A program made the translations under genes and the position numbers. DNA of 64,000 bases, from assembly GCA_963837395.1 (NCBI GenBank), contig CAWINI010000001.1, positions 1 to 64,000 on the forward strand, written 5' to 3'. The notes below the pieces were generated by a model that was not told the origin of the DNA, did no database searches, and was given only the letters and a program-made list of their open reading frames with translations. Shown here piece after piece: positions 62,288-64,000 of the stretch. The stretch is from CAVZQN01 sp963837395. Its GTDB lineage: Bacteria; Acidobacteriota; HRBIN11; JAKEFK01. The stretch's first letter is position 1, and every line of letters starts with the position of its first letter.

Positions 62288-63217
62288 ATGGCAGGTAAGA
62301 GGGTTGTTGTAACGGGGGGAAGTGGTTTTCTAGGATCCTTCATCGTAGATCGTCTGCAGAGAACTGACTGGTGTGGAAAGATTTTAATTCCGCGCAAAGA
62401 AAAATTTGATCTTCGCACCGCAAAGGCCGTTAAACAGATGTACAAGAAAATGCGGCCTGACATTGTCATTCATCTGGCAGCAGTTGTTGGTGGTATCGGA
62501 GCAAATCGCGCCAATCCTGCATCGTTTTTTTACGACAACTTAATGATGGGTATCCATACAATGCATTACGCTCATCAGTTTGGTGTCGAAAAATTCGTTT
62601 CCATCGGAACCGTTTGCGCTTATCCAAAATTTACTCCTGTTCCATTCCGTGAAGATGATTTATGGAATGGTTATCCGGAGGAAACGAATGCACCTTATGG
62701 CATCGCGAAAAAAATGCTGCTTGTTCAGGCGCAAGCTTATCGGCAGCAATATAACTTCAACAGTATTTATCTCCTGCCGGTAAATCTTTACGGACCGCGC
62801 GATAATTTTGATCTTGAAACTTCGCACGTTATTCCTGCATTGATCGCAAAATTCATTCATGCGCAAAAATCCCGGGAGCCTGTTGTGGTTTGGGGAGATG
62901 GTTCACCAACTCGCGAATTTCTTTACGTAGAGGATTGTGCTGAAGCGATTATTCTAGCGACCGAGCGTTATAACAAATCTGATCCCGTGAATATCGGTGC
63001 TGGTTTTGAAATTTCAATAAAAGATCTGGTCAATTTGATTGCACGTTTAACTGAGTATGATGGTGAAATCATCTGGGATACCAGTAAACCTGGCGGACAA
63101 CCTCGAAGAAATCTGGATACAACACGGGCATTGCAAGAATTTGGTTGGAAAGCTACTACAGGTTTTGAAAAAGGACTTACCCGGACTATCCACTGGTATC
63201 GCGAAAATTCTTATTAA
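62288..63217 (+). CDS. NAD(P)-dependent epimerase/reductase, GDP-L-fucose synthase family
   Basis: A 309-residue short-chain dehydrogenase of the extended type: VVVTGGSGFLGSFI (nucleotide motif, 6-19), VIHLAAVVGG, Ser in SIGTVCAYP, and YGIAKK (Tyr/Lys of the YxxxK pair), with GDGSPTREFLYVEDCAEAI typical of GDP-4-keto-6-deoxymannose epimerase/reductases (Fcl). It supplies a nucleotide sugar to the neighbouring glycosyltransferases. GAGG is 6 bases before the ATG. The matching dehydratase (Gmd) is not in the window. Confidence 0.88.
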   Translation: MAGKRVVVTGGSGFLGSFIVDRLQRTDWCGKILIPRKEKFDLRTAKAVKQMYKKMRPDIVIHLAAVVGGIGANRANPASFFYDNLMMGIHTMHYAHQFGVEKFVSIGTVCAYPKFTPVPFREDDLWNGYPEETNAPYGIAKKMLLVQAQAYRQQYNFNSIYLLPVNLYGPRDNFDLETSHVIPALIAKFIHAQKSREPVVVWGDGSPTREFLYVEDCAEAIILATERYNKSDPVNIGAGFEISIKDLVNLIARLTEYDGEIIWDTSKPGGQPRRNLDTTRALQEFGWKATTGFEKGLTRTIHWYRENSY

Positions 63218-63245
63218 TTATTTATGGATTGTAGTTGAGCCGCCA

Positions 63246-63279
63246 AAGGGGACCAGATTGCATGGTGTCTGGCCCCCTT
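63246..63279. repeat. Hairpin repeat GGGGACCAGA/TCTGGCCCCC
   Basis: AAGGGGACCAGA (63246-63257) and TCTGGCCCCCTT (63268-63279): 12-bp stem with one mismatch and a 10-nt loop. No T run on the plus side. It resembles GGTG-CTGGCACC-type repeats found in many environmental genomes. Lies in the 220-base gap after the epimerase gene. Confidence 0.7.
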
Positions 63280-63440
63280 GCGAGTCAAGTCATCTGATAC
63301 TCTGACACGACTTTACAACCACTCTTTTTGCTTCCTGTACTCTCTCAACTTTGCGTGAGAGTCAATCTACTGAGATCATAAATATGCCGCCAAAACACAA
63401 TGCAACAGGTGTAGTGCCCACCGTAGTGCTTATCTCGATG

Positions 63441-64000
63441 TTATTGCGGCAACAAATTAAGTGAAGCGATGGCTGGAGGTTCGGTTGGAAAATATTCTTC
63501 CGGGTAAGTTTGGTTTCCGCAATGGATAACAATATCAAATTGATCCTGATTTCCCTTTATCGATGCTTCAATCCAGATTCCACGTTCCGGACATTCGCCG
63601 CGTTTATTTAACAAATAACTTAAATCGAGTAACGCGTTCCAATCTTGAGGATCTAATTTTAGAATCGAAAAATAATCCGATTCTGCTTTAACTAATTCTC
63701 CCAGGATTTCATTAGCAACAGCGCGTGTGCGCAAAATTCTTTTCTTCGAAAGTTTTTCTCTAGCTGTTGTCAACATTTCGCCAAGGGTCTGGCATGACTG
63801 CGAAACATAACTCAAGCCGGTCGATTGCTGTGCTAGATTCAGGCTTACCAGTCCGCGATAAATAAGATTTGTAGCTTTCAAAAAAGGATCATCAACCCAT
63901 GCCATTCTCGTAAGAACCTCTTGAAGCCTTAAATATTCGGAAGCTGGTAAAACTCCGAACTCATCATTGTGAATGGAATTTAAATAAAAATAACTTTCGA
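63441..64000 (-). CDS. Hypothetical protein, partial at the right edge
   Basis: An open frame runs from the window edge to TAA at 63443-63441, giving at least 186 residues. The in-frame ATG at 63905 is internal: coding-like text continues upstream (YFYLNSIHNDEFGVLPASEYLRLQEVL). The sequence has TPR-like helices in the middle (RAVANEILGELVKAESDYFSILKLDPQDWNALLDLSYLLNKRG), a Cys-containing end and no membrane helix in view. Function not recognised. Faces away from the glycan cluster. Confidence 0.65.
   Translation of the reverse strand, partial: ESYFYLNSIHNDEFGVLPASEYLRLQEVLTRMAWVDDPFLKATNLIYRGLVSLNLAQQSTGLSYVSQSCQTLGEMLTTAREKLSKKRILRTRAVANEILGELVKAESDYFSILKLDPQDWNALLDLSYLLNKRGECPERGIWIEASIKGNQDQFDIVIHCGNQTYPEEYFPTEPPAIASLNLLPQ

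Overview
The window reads as chromosomal DNA of moderate GC (roughly 40-45% by eye) from a bacterium that is most likely an Acidobacteriota member or a close relative; this is inference. Support: a duplicated FtsX-type orphan permease of the ADOP class (14003-16402), two copies of an ECF sigma factor followed by a large Ser/Thr kinase with C-terminal TPRs (3823-6626 and 40714-44702), a TonB receptor with a carboxypeptidase-regulatory-like N-terminus behind its own sigma/anti-sigma pair, a GTP-type PEP carboxykinase, and many hairpin-forming intergenic repeats.

Layout. 1-296: the start of a probable tyrosine integrase next to a tRNA-Lys gene, suggesting that a genomic island extends off the left edge. 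423-6626: a secreted amidohydrolase, an S9 peptidase, two decayed genes (one a sigma factor with an internal deletion) and an intact receptor-like kinase. 6669-13923: secreted proteins, an intact IS256-family element with perfect 9-bp target duplications, a 2-oxoglutarate oxygenase, a Cys-rich protein, an ankyrin protein and MITE-like repeats. 14003-20753: GC-rich ADOP permease, kinase/hydrolase operon, Bax inhibitor-1-like membrane protein, sialidase-like propeller. 20750-26145: C92-type peptidase, exonuclease III, PP2C phosphatase, and a coupled ATP-grasp ligase/zinc-metallopeptidase operon. 26321-33884: small hypotheticals, pyruvate kinase, DHH phosphoesterase, a DinB-like gene with a frameshift, PEP carboxykinase, and a GMC oxidoreductase with a frameshift. 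33967-40407: a secreted hypothetical, a CreD-like membrane protein ending in a RING-like zinc finger, a thioesterase, a two-subunit molybdenum hydroxylase, a polysaccharide deacetylase. 40550-45842: a signalling module (sigma factor, broken kinase/TPR gene, protein with 83-residue repeats) bracketed by two copies of a dispersed repeat. 45998-53920: ECF sigma, anti-sigma, TonB receptor, MocR regulator and small genes. 53987-63217: a surface-polysaccharide region (membrane protein with an EF hand, Wzt-like ATPase, methyltransferase/glycosyltransferase fusion, two more glycosyltransferases, sugar-nucleotide epimerase). An unidentified gene runs off the right edge.

How the genes fit together. Signalling is prominent: three Hanks-type kinases, one PP2C phosphatase and two working ECF sigma factors. 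In the two sigma/kinase pairs opposite partners are damaged: the first has a deleted sigma and an intact kinase, the second an intact sigma and a frameshifted kinase. Pyruvate kinase and PEP carboxykinase lie within 4 kb of each other at the PEP/pyruvate/oxaloacetate node. The right-hand 10 kb is a glycan assembly cluster. Several otherwise well-preserved genes carry single small indels (DinB, GMC, kinase, glycosyltransferase), so either the assembly is unpolished or these genes are decaying recently; reads are needed to decide.

Best candidates for something undescribed: the CreD-RING fusion (34948-36363), the ATP-grasp/zinc-peptidase pair (24089-26145), the bracketed sigma/kinase/repeat-protein module (40550-45842), and several families of hairpin repeats that share an architecture but differ in sequence.
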